Assembly: GCA_012932295.1 (NCBI GenBank)
Contig: JAAONU010000016.1
Span: 17,079,530-17,143,529, forward strand
DNA length: 64,000 bases
Direction: 5' to 3'
From: Cyclina sinensis
Taxonomy: Eukaryota; Mollusca; Bivalvia; Venerida; Veneridae
Shown here: piece after piece, positions 32,501-44,538 of the stretch
How the letters are laid out: the number at the start of each line of letters is the position of its first letter
Numbering within the stretch: position 1 is the first letter of the stretch
Position numbers and translations under genes: made by a program
The notes under the pieces: model-generated
Told to the model about the DNA's origin: nothing
The model's database searches: none
What the model saw: the letters and a program-made list of their open reading frames with translations, nothing else

Positions 32501-33652
32501 TAAGGTAATTTAGTTAGTTAAGTAAGAAAGTTAAGTTTTGTTCGTTAGTAAGTTTAAGTTTGTTAAATTAGTAAGTTAGGTTAGTAATTTAAGTTGATTA
32601 TTAAAGTAAGTTAGTCAGGTGGTGTGTTGTTTGTGATGGTTGGTTGCTAGTGGTGTTTTGTTGTTTGTGGTGGTAGGTTGTTTCCAGTTGTAGAGTGGTT
32701 GTGGGTTCTTAGTCGTGGTGGTACTAGTTTGTTAGTAAATTAAATTAGTTTGTTAAGTAAAAACATTAGTTAAGTTAGTTACTTCTTGTTAATTGTTTAA
32801 ACTAGTTAGTTAGTTACACTAGTTAAATTTGTTTGTTTAATTAAGTTAGTAAGTTAATTTACTTAGTAGTAAACTAAAGTTAGATAAAGTAATAATTTAA
32901 GTTATGAAGTTAAGTTAGTTCAGTTTATAAGTTTAATTAGTAAGTTAAGTAAGTTAGAAAAGTTAGTAAGTTCTTTAGATGGTTAGTTGTGGTGGTGTGT
33001 TGTTTGTGGTGGCGGGTTGTTTCTGGTGGTGGGTTGTTAGTGGTGGTGGTGGTACTAGTTTGTTAGTAAGTAAAAAAAAAACATAAATTAGGGTAGTAAG
33101 TTAGTTAATTAGTTAAGCTAGTTAATTAGTCTAAGTAAATTAGTTTGTTTAGTTAAATTAGATAGTAAATTTAGATAGTAAAGTTAAGTTAGGTAAATTA
33201 TTTAGTTAAGTTAGAAATTTAAGTTTGTTAAATTAATAAGGTTCGTTAGTAAGTTAAATTAGTTAGTTAAGTTAGTTCTTTAGATGGTTTGTTGTAAGTG
33301 GTGGTGGGATATTTGTGGTGGTGGGTTGCTTGTGGTGGTGGGTTGTTAGTGGTGGTGGTACTAGTTTGTTAGTTAGAAAAAGAAAACAATAAATTAGGGT
33401 AGTTAGTTAGTTAAGCTAGTGATTAAGTCTAAATAAATTAGTTTGTTTAGTTAAGTTAGATAGTAAATTAAGTTAGTAAGATTAAGTTAGTTTAATTATT
33501 TAGCTAAGTTAGAAATTTAAGTTAGTTAAATTGATACGTTAAATTAGTAACTTAAATTAGTTAGTTTAGTTCATGAGATGGTTAGTTGTAGGTTGTGATG
33601 GGTTAGTTGTGGTGGTGGGTTGTTTGTGGTGGTGGGTTGTTAGTGGTGGTGG
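26513..33652 (+). repeat. Satellite super-repeat copy 2 (7140 bp)
   Basis: It is bounded by the same markers at 26513/26647 and 33653/33787; both give 7140 bp. It is 366 bp shorter than copy 1, about one subunit more or less plus small indels. It contains a local duplication of about 307 bp near 28.94-29.56 kb, described separately. Confidence 0.8.
28941..29555 (+). repeat. Recent local duplication of one 307-bp satellite subunit
   Basis: The words TACTAGTTTTTTAGTAAG occur at 28941 and again at 29248. The intervening 307 bp is repeated almost unchanged. Corresponding positions in other copies (near 21.5, 24.4, 31.6 and 36.2 kb) have this subunit only once. Confidence 0.75.
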
Positions 33653-36600
33653 TATTAGTTTGTTAGTAAGTAAAAAAAATAAGTTAAGGTAGTAAGTTAG
33701 TTAATTAGTTAAGCTAGTTAATTAGTCTAAGTAAATTAGTTTGTATTAAGTTAGTAAGGTTAAGTTAGTTAGTAGATTAAGTTAGCAAGGTTCAGTTAGT
33801 TAATTATTTAGTTAAGTTAGAAATTAAGTGAGTTAATTAGTCTAAGTCAATTAGTTTGTTTAGTTAAGTTGGTTAAAAGATTAAGTTAGTAAGGTTAAGT
33901 TAGTTAAATTATTTAGTTAAATTAGTCCGTTAAGTTAGTTAATTAAATGAGTTTAAATCTTAGGTAAGTAAGTTTGTTAATTAGTTAAGCTGTTAATTAG
34001 TCTAAATTGGGTTAGTTAACTTAGTAAGATAATTTAATTAGTGAAGTTAGTAAGTTAAGTTTTGTTCGTTAGTAAGGTTAAGCTAGTTAAATTAGTAAGT
34101 TAGGTTAGTAATTTAAGTTGATTATTAAAGTAAGTTAGTCAGGTGGTGTGTTGTTTGTGATGGTTGGTTGCTAGTGGTGTTTTGTTGTTTGTGGTGGTAG
34201 GTTGTTTCCGGTTGTAGAGTGTTTGTGGTTGTGGGTTCTTAGTCGTGGTGGTACTAGTTTGTTAGTAAATTAAATTAGTTTGTTAAGTAAAAAAATTAGT
34301 TAAGTTTGTTAGTTTTTGTTAATTGTTTAAGCAAGTTAGTTAATTACACTAGTAAAATTGGTTAGTTTAATTAAGTTAGTAAGTTAATTTACTTAGTAGT
34401 AAAGTAAAGTTAGATAAAGTATGAAGTTAAGTTATGAAGTTAAGTTAGTTCAATTAATAAGTTTATTCAAAGTTAGATAAAGTATGAAGTTAAGTTATGA
34501 AGTTAAGTTAGTTCAATTAATAAGTTTATTTAGTAAGTTAAGTAAGTTAGTAAAGTGAGTTAGTTCTTTAGATGGTTAGTTGTAAGTGGTGATGGGTTAG
34601 TTGTGGTGGTGGGTTGTTTGTGGTGGCGGGTTGTTTCTGGTGGTGGGTTGTTATTGGTGCTGGTATTAGTTTGTTAGTCAGTAAAAAAATAAGTTAGGGT
34701 AGTAAGTAAGTTAATTAGTTAAGCTAGTTAATTAGTCTAAGTAAATTAGTTTGTTTATTTAAGTTAGGTAGTAAATTTAGTGAGTAAAGTTAAGTTAGTT
34801 AAATTATTTAGTTAAATTAGAAATTTAAGTTTGTTAACTTAATATGTGTAATAAGTAAGTTAAGTAAGTAAGTTAAGTTAGTTAGTTCTTTAGATGGTTA
34901 GTTGTAGGTGGTGGTGGGTTATTTGTGGTGGTGGGTTGGTTCTGGTGGTGGGTTGTTAGTAGTGGTGGTACTAGTTTATTAGTTAGTAAAAAAACAATAA
35001 ATTAGGGTAGCTAGTTAGTTAATTAGTTAAGCTAGTGATTAAGTCTAAATAAATTAGTTTGTTTATTTAAGTTAGTTAGTAAATTAAGTTAGTAAGGTTG
35101 TTAGTTAAATTATTTAGTTAAGTTAGAAATTTAAGATAGTTAAATTGATAAGTTAAATTAGTAAGTTAAGTAAGTTAGTAAAGTTAGTTCTTTAGATGGT
35201 TAGTTGTAGGTGGTGGTGGGTTAGTTGTGGTGGTGGGTTGTTTCTGGTGGTGGGTTGTTAGTGGTGGTGGTATTAGTTTGTTAGTAATTATAAAAAAATA
35301 AGTTAAAGTAGTAAGTTAGTTAATCAGTTAAGCTAATTAAATTAGTCTAAGTAAATTAGTTTGTTTAGTTAGGTTAGTTAATAGATTAAGTTAGTAAGGT
35401 TAAGTTAGTTAGTAGATTAAGTTAGTAAGGTTAAGTTAGTTAAATTATTTAGTAATGTTGGAAAATTAAGTTAGTTAAATTGATAAGTTAAATTACTAAG
35501 TTAAGTTAGTTAGTTATGTGAGTTTAAATCTAAGTTAAGTAAGTTTGTTAATTAGTTAAGCTGTTAATTAGTCTAAATTGGATTAGTTAACGTAGTAAGG
35601 TAATTTAATTAGTGAACTTAGTAAGTTAAGTTTTGTTCTTTAATAAAGTTAAGTTTGTTAAATTATTAAGTTAGGTTAGTAATTTAAGTTGATTATTAAA
35701 GTAACTTAGTCAGGTGGTGTGTTGTTTGTGATGGTTTGTTGCTAGTGGTGTTTTGTTGTTTGTGGTGGTAGGTTGTTTCCGGTTGTAGAGTGGTTGTGGG
35801 TTCTTAGTCGTGGTGGTACTAGTTTGTTAGTAAATTAAATTAGTTTAAGTAAAACATTAGTTAAGTTAGTTACTTTTTGATAATTGTTTAAACTAGTTAG
35901 TTAGTTACACTAGTGAAATAAGTTTGTTTAATTAAGTTAGTAAGTTAATTTACTTAGTAGTAAAGTAAAGTTAGATAAAGTATTAATTTAAGTTATGAAG
36001 TTAAGTTAGTTCAATTAATTAGTTTAATTAGTAAGTTAAGTAAGTTAGAAAAGTTAGTAAGTTCTTTAGATGGTTAGTTGTGGTGGTGGGTTGTTTATGG
36101 TGGCGGGTTGTTTCTGGTGGTGGGTTGTTAGTGGTGGTGGTACTAGTTTTTTAGTAAGTAAAAAAAAAAACAAATTAGGGTAGTAAATTAGTTAATTAGT
36201 TAAGCTAGTTAATTAGTCTAAGTAAATTAGTTTGTTTAGTTAAATTAGATAGTAAATTTAGTTAATAAAATTAAGTGAGGTAAATTATTTAGTTAAGTTA
36301 GAAATTTAAGTTTGTTAAATTAATAAGGTTCGTTAGTAAGTTAAGTAAGTTAGTTAAGTTAGTTAGTTCTTTAGATGGTTTGTTGTAAGTGGTGGTGGGT
36401 TATTTGTGGTGGTGGGTTGCTTCTGGTGGTGGGTTGTTAGTGGTGGTGGTACTAGTTTGCTAGTTAGAAAAAAAAACAATAAATTAGGGTAGTTAGTTAC
36501 TTAATTAGTTAAGCTAGTGATTAAGTCTAAATAAATTAGTTTGTTTAGTTAAGTTAGTTAGTAAATTAAGTTAGTAAGATTAAGTTAGTTTAATTATTTG

Positions 36601-39600
36601 GTTAAGTTAGAAATTTAAGTAAGTTAAATTGATAAGTTAAATTAGTAAGTTAAATTAGTTATTTAAGTTAGTTCATTAGATGGTTAGTTGTAGGTGGTGA
36701 TGGGTTAGTTGTGGTGGTGGGTTGTTAGTGGTGGTGGTACTAGTTTGTTAGTTAGTAAAAAAACAATAAATTAGGGTAGTTAGTTAATTAGTTAAGCTAA
36801 TGGTTAAGTCTAAGTAAATTAGTTTGTTTAGTTAGGTTAGTTAATAGATAAAGTTAGTGAGGTTAAGTTAGTTAGTATGTTAAGTTAGTAAGGTTAAGTT
36901 AGTTTAATTATTTAGTAAAGTTAGAAAATTAAGTTAGTTAAATTGATAAGTTAAATTACTAAGTTAAGTTAGTTAGTTATGTGAGTTTGAATCTAAGGTT
37001 AGTAAGTTTGTTAATTAGTTAAGCTGTTAATTAGTCTAAATTGGATTAGTTAATTTAGTAAGGTAATTTAGTTAGTTAAGTAAGAAAGTTAAGTTTTGTT
37101 CGTTAGTAAGTTTAAGTTTGTTAAATTAGTAAGTTAGGTTAGTAATTTAAGTTGATTATTAAAGTAAGTTAGTCAGGTGGTGTGTTGTTTGTGATGGTTG
37201 GTTGCTAGTGGTGTTTTGTTGTTTGTGGTGGTAGGTTGTTTCCGGTTGTAGAGTGGTTGTGGGTTCTTAGTTGTGGTGGTACTAGTTTGTTTGTAAATTA
37301 AATTAGTTTGTTAAGTAAAAACATTAGTTAAGTAAGTTACTTTTTGTTAATTGTTTAAACTAGTTAGTTAGTTACACTAGTAAAATTAGTTTGTTTAATT
37401 AAGTTAGTAAGTTAATTTACTTAGTAGTAAACTAAAGTTAGATAAAGTAATAATTTAAGTTATGAAGTTAAGTTAGTTCAGTTAATAAGTTTAATTAGTA
37501 AGTTAAGTAAGGTAGTAAGTTCTTTAGATGGTTAGTTGTGGTGGTGGGTTGTTTGTGGTGGCGGGTTGTTTCTGGTGGTGGGTTGTTAGTGGTGGTGGTA
37601 CTGGTTTGTTAGTAAGTAAAAAAACAATAAATTAGGGTAGTAAGTTAGTTAATTAGTTAAGCTAGTTAATTAGTCTAAGTAAATTAGTTTGTTTAGTTAA
37701 ATTAGATAGTAAATTTAGTAAGTAAAGTTAAGTTAGTTTAATTATTTAGTTAAGTTAGAAATTTAAGTTTGTTAAATTAATAAGTTTAATTAGAAAGTTC
37801 ATTACATAAGTAAGTTAGTTCGTTCTTTAGATGGTTGGTTGCTAGTGGTGTTTTGTTGTTTGTGGTGGTAGGTTTTTGTGGTGGCAGGTTGTTTCTGGTG
37901 CGGGGTTGTTAGTGGTGGTAGTACTAGTTTGTTAGTTAGTAAAAAACAATAAATTAGGGTAGTTAGTTAATTAGTTAAGCTAATGATTAAGTTTAAGTTT
38001 ATTAGATTGTTTAGTTAAGTTAGTTTGTAAATTAAGTTAGTAAGATTAAGTTAGTTAAATTATTTAAGAAATTTAAGTTAGTGAAATTGATAAGATAAAT
38101 ATGTAAATTTATTTAGTAAAGTTAGTTAGTTCTTTAGATGGTTAGTTGAAGGTGGTGGTGGGTTAGTTGTGGTGGCTGGTTGTTTCTGGTGGTGGGTTGT
38201 TTATGTTGGTGGTATTAGTTTTGTTAGTAAGTAAAAAAAAACAATAAATAAGGGTAGTAAGTTAGTTTATTAGTTAAGCTAGTTAATTAGTCTCAGTAAA
38301 TTAGTAAGTGAGTAATCTAAGTTAGTTAAATTAATAAGGTAAATTAGTAAGTTAAGTTAGTTAGGTTAGTTAGTTCTTAGGTTAGTAAGTTTGTTAATTA
38401 GTTAAGCTGCTAATTAGTCTAAATTGGTTTGATTAATTAACTTAGAAAGGTAATTTAATAAGTTAAATTAGTAAGTAAGTTTTGTTCATTAGTAAGGTTA
38501 AGTTAGTTAAATTAGTATTTTAGGTTAGAAATTTAATTTGATTATTAAAGTAAGTTAGTCGGGGGTGTGTTGTTTGTGATGGTTGGTTGCTAGTGGTGTT
38601 TTGTTGTTTGTGGTGGTAGGTTGTTTCTGGTTGTGGATTGCTTGTGGATTGCTTGTGGTTGTTGGTTCTTAGTCGTGTTGGTACTAGTTTGTTAGTAAAT
38701 TAAGTTAGTTTGATAAGTAAAAACATTAGTTAAGTTAGTTAGTTTTTGTTAATTGTTTAAGCTAGTTAGTTTCACTAGTAAGTTGAATTAGTAAGTAAAG
38801 TTAGTTAAGTAAGTTAGTTAGTTAGATGGGAAGTTTTAAGTGGTGATGGGTTGTTTGTGGTGGCGGGTTGTTTCTGATGGGTTGTTGGTGGTGTTGGTAC
38901 TAGTTTGTTAGTATGTAAAAAACAATAAAATAGGTTAGTAAATTAGTAAATAAGTTAAGCTAGTTAATCAGTCTAAATAAATTAGTTTGATTAGTTAAGT
39001 TAATAAGATAATTTAGTTAGTTAAGTTTCTTAAAATTGTAAGTAAAGTAAGGAAGTTAAGTTTAGTTTGTTAGTATGGTTAAGTTACTTAAATATGTAAG
39101 TAAGTTTAGTTATTTAAGTGAATTATTAAAGTAAGTTAGTTAGGTGTTGGGTTCTTTGTAGTGGTGAGTTGTTTTTGGTGGTTGTACTAGTTTGTTAGCA
39201 AGTAAAAAACAATATATAAGATTAGTGAGTTAGTTAATTAGTAAATCTAGTTAATTAAACTAAATAAATTGGTTTGATTAGGTAAGTAAGTAAGGTTATT
39301 CAGTTAGTTAAGCCATTTACAGTAGTAAGTTAAGTTAGTAAGTTAAGTTTGTAAGTAAGTTAAGTTTTGTTCGTTAGTAAGGTTAATATAGTTAAATTAG
39401 TAAGTTAGGTTAGTAATTTAAGTTGATTATCAAAGTAAGTTAGGTGGTGTGTTGATTTTGATGGTTGGTTGCTAGTGGTGTTTTGTTGTTTGTGATGGTT
39501 GGTTGCTAGTGGTGCTGGGTCGTTTCTGGTGGAAGGTTTTTTCTTGTTGTGGATAGTTTGTTGTGGCGGGTTCTTAGTCGTGGTGTTACTAGTTTGTTAG

Positions 39601-40083
39601 TAAATTAAGTTAGTTAGTTAAGAAAAATTCATTAGTAAAGTTGGTTAGGTTTTGTTAATGATTTAAGCTAGTTAGTCAGACTAGTAAAATTGGTTTGTTT
39701 AGTTAAGTTAGTAAGTAAATTTAGTAATTAGTTAGTAAAGTCAAGTTAGTTAAATCTTTAAGTTAAGTTAGTAAGTTAAGTTAGTAAAATAAATAAGTTA
39801 AATTATTAAGTTAAGTTAATTAGTTAAGTAAGTTATTTAGTTAGATGGTTAGTTATAAGTCGTGGAGGGTTGTTTGTTGTGGTGGTTGTTTGTGGTGGCC
39901 GGTTGTGTCTGGTGGTGGGTTGTTAGTGGTGGTGGTACTAGTTTGTTAGTAAGTAAAAAAACAATTAATTAGGGTAGTAAGTTAGGTAATTAGTTAAGCT
40001 AGTTAATTAGTCTAAGTAAATTAGTTTGTTCAGTTAAGTTAGTAAGTAAATTTAGTTAGTAAAGTTAAGTTAGTTAAATTATT
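33653..40083 (+). repeat. Satellite super-repeat copy 3 (partial, degenerate right edge)
   Basis: It begins with the same markers (33653, 33787) and follows copy 2 closely for several kilobases. Private changes include a 63-bp duplication near 34406-34530. From about 37.8 kb the subunits become irregular, and the array stops at about 40083 before completing a third full period. Confidence 0.75.
34406..34531 (+). repeat. 63-bp tandem duplication private to super-repeat copy 3
   Basis: AAAGTTAGATAAAGTATGAA begins at 34406 and again at 34469. The matching place in copy 2 (from about 27266) and near 19.84 kb has a single copy. Confidence 0.8.
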
Positions 40084-40973
40084 GATAATATCAAAACTTG
40101 TGTAAGGAAACACTGTCTGTAGTTTGATTAAAGTTTTCTTATGCAAAAGCATTGTTTGTGATTTTAATGGTGGTGAAAGGAATGGCTATGGGGATGGTGG
40201 AGGCCATTTTTATATAACATATAAATGAGTAGCAGACCTTTGGCACTTAAAAAATCTTGAATAGTTAAAATTCAGATGTACTTGAGTTTAAAACTGTTTA
40301 AATATTAATCAGTAATCTTGCGTTAGTTATTTTAAAATTCAAAAGAAATAAAATCATTTGAACCATTTGAATAGAAGGACAACAAACCATGTAAGAGGGT
40401 TCAATTCCTTCCCTAGGCTTATTTTTCATTCTGGTGAAAAGAGGACACATTGCCTAGTGGTCCCGCGTGGTTGTTGTCATCAGTCAGTTACCACAATGTC
40501 TGCAGCACGATTGTGGAAACTATTACACTGTGTTTTGGCTAGTATGTTACCATACTAAAGTATGAAACTGAGTAAAAATTATTAGTCATAGTTTCTTTGT
40601 GAAAATGTGCAAACCTGCCAACTTTACTGAATTTTGTAGAAGAGTCAGCATGTTCTTGCCCATGAAAAGAGAAGAATTGCAAACAAAAACAAAAATAAAA
40701 TCTTAAAACTGGCCCCTTCATATGGAATTAGCATTTCCAATGACAACTTGCATTTGTCAGCAGTTTTATAAAAATGTCGTTCTTTTTTGTTTTAATTAAC
40801 ACCTATGCATTACTGATTTATATCATAAAACTCAAATTGAGTTAGCGTTGTAAAGTGAACTGATAAAGTCTCATTGTTCATATGGGAAATTTTGTAACAG
40901 GTTTGTGTGATACAAAACATAAAACATCACTTTTTAGGTGTTTTAGGTTGTTTTTTGTTTTGTTTGTTATTTT
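40084..40973. other. Single-copy-looking DNA right of the satellite
   Basis: The satellite stops abruptly at ATTATTGATAATATC. No exon or repeat boundary is recognised. Short open frames at 40358-40558 (plus) and 40539-40721 (minus) lack any protein-like features. Confidence 0.45.
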
Positions 40974-43636
40974 TAGCTCACCTGGTACAAAGTGCCAGAG
41001 TGAGCTTTTGTCATACCCCAATGTCCGGTGTGCGTCGTGCGTCGTGAGGCATCAACAATTTTCATTCAAACGACATCTCCTCTGAAACCACAGGGCCATA
41101 TTCAGTGAAACTTGCATGGGATGTTCCTTGCATGCATCGTCGGATACCCACGGCCGATCCATTAACATTTATCAGCCGTTGGATTTTTGGACGATATCTA
41201 GTCGATAAGAGGTGTGTCATAGACAACTATTTGTTCCCTCACGATTTCATGAGGCAATTAAAACCAATTAAAACGCTCGTTTTATACGACATTCGGTATT
41301 ACAGGCAAGATGGCGGCAACCATAGACGACGTGTTTAATTGTGTTTATGAAAAGTTCAAAATTGAAAATATGGGCGAAATGTAAATACTAGGTAAAATAT
41401 CACTATAGCGGTCTTTGCTTGTCGAAGAAATGATTTGTCGATAGTTATTGCCTTTTATATTGTCAAGACACGCGAAACAGATTTTCGCCATGGGCGCAGT
41501 CACTCCCCCCGCCCCCCAAATTTTTTTCTAATTTTTTCAGTTTTTCGCTATGGCAATAAAATTTGGACCATTTGTACGGTTTTTCAAGATGATTTCAAAA
41601 ACATTATTCCTTGACCTATATTTTTTACCAGCTTACCTACTTTTTTTGTTTTTTAGCTACAGCCATGAAATTTAGACCATGTGCACAGTGTTTCGTTTCG
41701 ATTTCAAAAATGTCATCGCATGACCTATATTTTTACCTACTGACCTACTTTTTGTTTTTGAAGCTATGGCAATGAAATTTCGACCATGTGTACAGTTTTT
41801 TGTTCCAATTTCAAAAACGTCATAGCATGACCTATATTTTTGACCTACAAACCTACATTTTTGTTTTAAAGCTACAGCAATGAAATTTGGACTGTGTGTA
41901 CAGCTTTTCGTTCCGATTTCAAAAATGTCGTCTCATGACCTATATTTTGACCTACTGACCTACTTTTTGTTCTTGGAGCTATGGCAATGAAATTGCATTG
42001 GTCCATTTCTGTGATATCCATCATTACATTCATAAAAATTCCTTTCATCTTTGAACCCAGGTGAGTGCTTTAGAGCCATTGGCCATCTTGTTGTTTAATA
42101 CTCTGTATGTAAGCCATAAAAATTACCCCAAAACTTTAAGTTTAAAAAGTCTTTACAACAGAAACTAAAAGGAATAGCACTTAGATATTTTGTATGTAGC
42201 ATTGTCAAGAGGACCTCTACTAAGTTTGTTCAAATCATGGCCCCCGCCCCAGGAGTCACATGTTTTACATAGAGTTATATAGGAAAAACTTTTAAAATCT
42301 TCTTTTCAGATACCACAAGGCCTAGAGTTAAGATGTTTGGTGTACAGCATTGTCTACTGGACCTTTACCAAGTTTGTTCAAATCATAGCCCCTGGGTCAA
42401 GAAGGCCCTTCCCCAGGGGTCACATGTTTTAGATAAAGTTATATAGAAAAAGTTTTAAAAATCTTCTTGTCAGAAACCACAAGGCCTAGAGTTTAGATAT
42501 TTGGTGTGCAGTATTATCTAGTGGACCTCTACCAAGTTTGTTCAAATCATGACCCTGGGGTCAAAACTGGCCCCACCTGGGGGGTCCATTTGATTTTACA
42601 CAAGGATTTATATAGGGAAAACTTAAAAAATCTGCTGCTCTGAAACACCAAGGGCTATACCTTCAATTGTTCATTGTTATGTCTCCCCCTAACCCCGCCC
42701 ATCTGATGGAGACATATTGTTTTTGCCTTGTCCATGGGTGTCTGTTTGTCTGTCACACTTCACACTTCATTTCCTTTCAATAACTTGAGTACCAGTTGAC
42801 CCAAAGCCTTCAAACTTCACAGGGTTATTGCCCTTATTGAGTACAAAAAATCCCTTTGTGTTTTGGGTCAGTAGGTCAAAGGTCAAGGTCAGAGGGACCT
42901 CTAGAGTGAAAACCGTTTCCACTCAATAACAGGATTACCATTTCACCCAGAGCCTCCAAACTTCATAGGATGATTGCTTTTACTAAATAGAAGAACCATA
43001 TTGTTTTTGGGGCTAGTATGTCAAATGTCAGGGTCACAGGGACCTGTAGAGTGAAAAGTATTTCTGCAGAGTAACTGTAGTACCATTACACCCAGAGCCT
43101 GTTTTCAAACTTTATAGGATAATTGTATTAGAAGAACCCTATTGTTTTTAGGATCCATAGGTCAAAGGTTAAGTTCACAGGAACCTCACGAGTGAAAACT
43201 GTTTCTGCTCAGTAACTGGAGTACCATTTTACCTTGAGCCTTCAAACTTCATAGGATGATTTTCTTTACTCAGTAAAAGAACCCAATCATTTTTGGGGTC
43301 AGTAGGTCAAAAGTAAAGGTCACAGGGACCTGTAGAGTGAAAACTATTTCTTCTCAGTAACTGGAGTATCATTAAACCCAGAACCCTCAAACTTTATAGG
43401 GTAATTATATTAGAAGAACCCTATTGTTTTTGGGGTCTGTATGTCAAAGGTCAAAGTCACTGGGACCTGTAGAGTAAAACTGTTTCTGCTAAAAAATTTG
43501 AGTTTCATTACACCTAGAGTCTTCAAACTTATTGCAAACTTACTCAAACTTGCACCCATAAAAACCAATAACGGTATTTGTAACATGAGCAATGAGACTC
43601 AGGTGAGCGATTTAGGGTCATCATGGCCCTCTTGTT
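40974..43636 (+). mobile_element. AGCTCACCTG-family element with complete ends, interrupted by another repeat
   Basis: The 5' hairpin TAGCTCACCTGGTACAAAG pairs with TGCCAGAGTGAGC. The 3' end has CTCAGGTGAGCGATTTAGGG, a hairpin and TCTTGTT. It matches the element at 12225 at the start ('TCAAACGACATCTCCTCTGA', 'GGGATGTTCCTTGCATG') and again from about 42110 on, including the GAGTACCATT units of about 148 bp. Between about 41133 and 42095 the match is replaced by unrelated sequence with its own 3' terminus, so a second element appears to be nested inside. This copy shows what the 12225 copy has lost at its 3' end. Confidence 0.75.
41133..42095 (+). mobile_element. Nested repeat with four to five 108-bp units
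   Basis: Units anchored on GCTATGGCAATGAAAT or GCTACAGCAATGAAAT lie at 41547, 41656, 41763, 41871 and 41978 (107-109 bp). The ATGG and ACAG forms alternate, which implies a 216-bp dimer. The 3' end is CCCAGGTGAGTGCTTTAGAG, then a GCCATTGGCCAT palindrome and CTTGTTG, a variant of the terminus used by the host element. The left boundary is only approximate. Confidence 0.6.
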
Positions 43637-44538
43637 TTAGTTTGTTCTTTATCTGTAAACAAATGGCAATCTGAGAAACAATTTGAATTAAAGAAATGAA
43701 TTCAAATAAGTTTTTTTTCTTTTTCTAAATAATAAATGACTTGACTTGAGATAAGTCTACTGAAAGCACAAATTAATGTTGAAAATTTGTTTGTAGAGCA
43801 CTTGATACAGGTCTTTTCACCCACACTGACTTTTCTCCCCAAGTCATTTTTGCCCCTGGTTGTTTTGCCCACTATGATATGTACATGGTTCGTACAGGCC
43901 TAAAAAAGTCCCTAAATATAAGCATTGGCTTCTAAAAGACCCGAAATTGAAAGTGGCCTAAAAAAGTTCCTAAAAAGTCCTTGAAAATACCATGGATAAG
44001 GATCTGGGGTACTTCAGTTTTACAATTCTCACAGCTGATGCTTAACATAAAAATATGATGAATAGATTATTAAACGAAGGAATGCAGAAAGTCACCATGG
44101 TCAATTCATTGACAGTTGTTTGAAGAGTTGTAAAAGATTAATCTAGAATAGTTGACTGTAGTTTCAATTTTTAGTTACTTAATTCATTGCAGATTAAAAC
44201 CAGTGGTCTGTTAAAACCAGTGTTCTGAAATGTTACTAAATCTATTGATATAAAGAAGATAGGAGCCTCTATTTAGTCCACATGATATTCTAAGATGAAT
44301 ATTATACATAATAATTATGGACCCTAAAAGCTTAAGACTGGCTGAAATACTTGCTTCTGTGTATGTATGAGCCATGATGTGTGTGTGTGTATTAACATGA
44401 CTGCTAAAATTACTGCCAAAAAGAGTGCTAAACCCAGCTAAACAAATAAAGTAGTCATGGAATGTCATAATTGCTAGTCAGTTTGCTAAGCATTACATGT
44501 AGCTAAGGGAGGAGTAATTTATTTGTCTATTATTGCAG
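43637..44538. other. Unassigned DNA, possibly intronic
   Basis: No gene is recognised. 43890-43990 holds repeated 'CCTAAAAAAGTCCCTAAA'-type words that look like a diverged dispersed repeat. A short (TG)6 tract lies near 44380. The right end, TCTATTATTGCAG, is a plausible splice acceptor. Confidence 0.4.

Larger units (their letters stand above)
18908..40083 (+). repeat. 21-kb C-poor satellite array with multi-level higher-order structure
   Basis: Tandem subunits of about 290-310 bp each combine a G/T-rich block (GGTGGTGGGTTGTTTCTGG and similar), a TACTAGTTTGTTAG link, an A-stretch, AATTAGGGTAG, and a long run of TTAGTTAAG-type words. A distinctive block (CAGGTGGTGTGTTGTTTGTG) recurs at about 19494, 21100, 22561, 24004, 25470, 27000, 28510, 30296, 31150, 32616, 34140, 35709 and 37173, mostly 1.44-1.6 kb apart. 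A still longer period of 7.1-7.5 kb is described separately. The + strand has very little C. Stops saturate every frame on both strands; no reading frame of 60 codons exists between 18772 and 40358. Copies become irregular from about 37.8 kb, and the array ends near 40083. Confidence 0.95.

Noticed and set aside
18908..40083. CRISPR-like regular repeats
   Set aside because: The repeated units are contiguous tandem satellite without unique spacers, in animal DNA with no cas-like genes.
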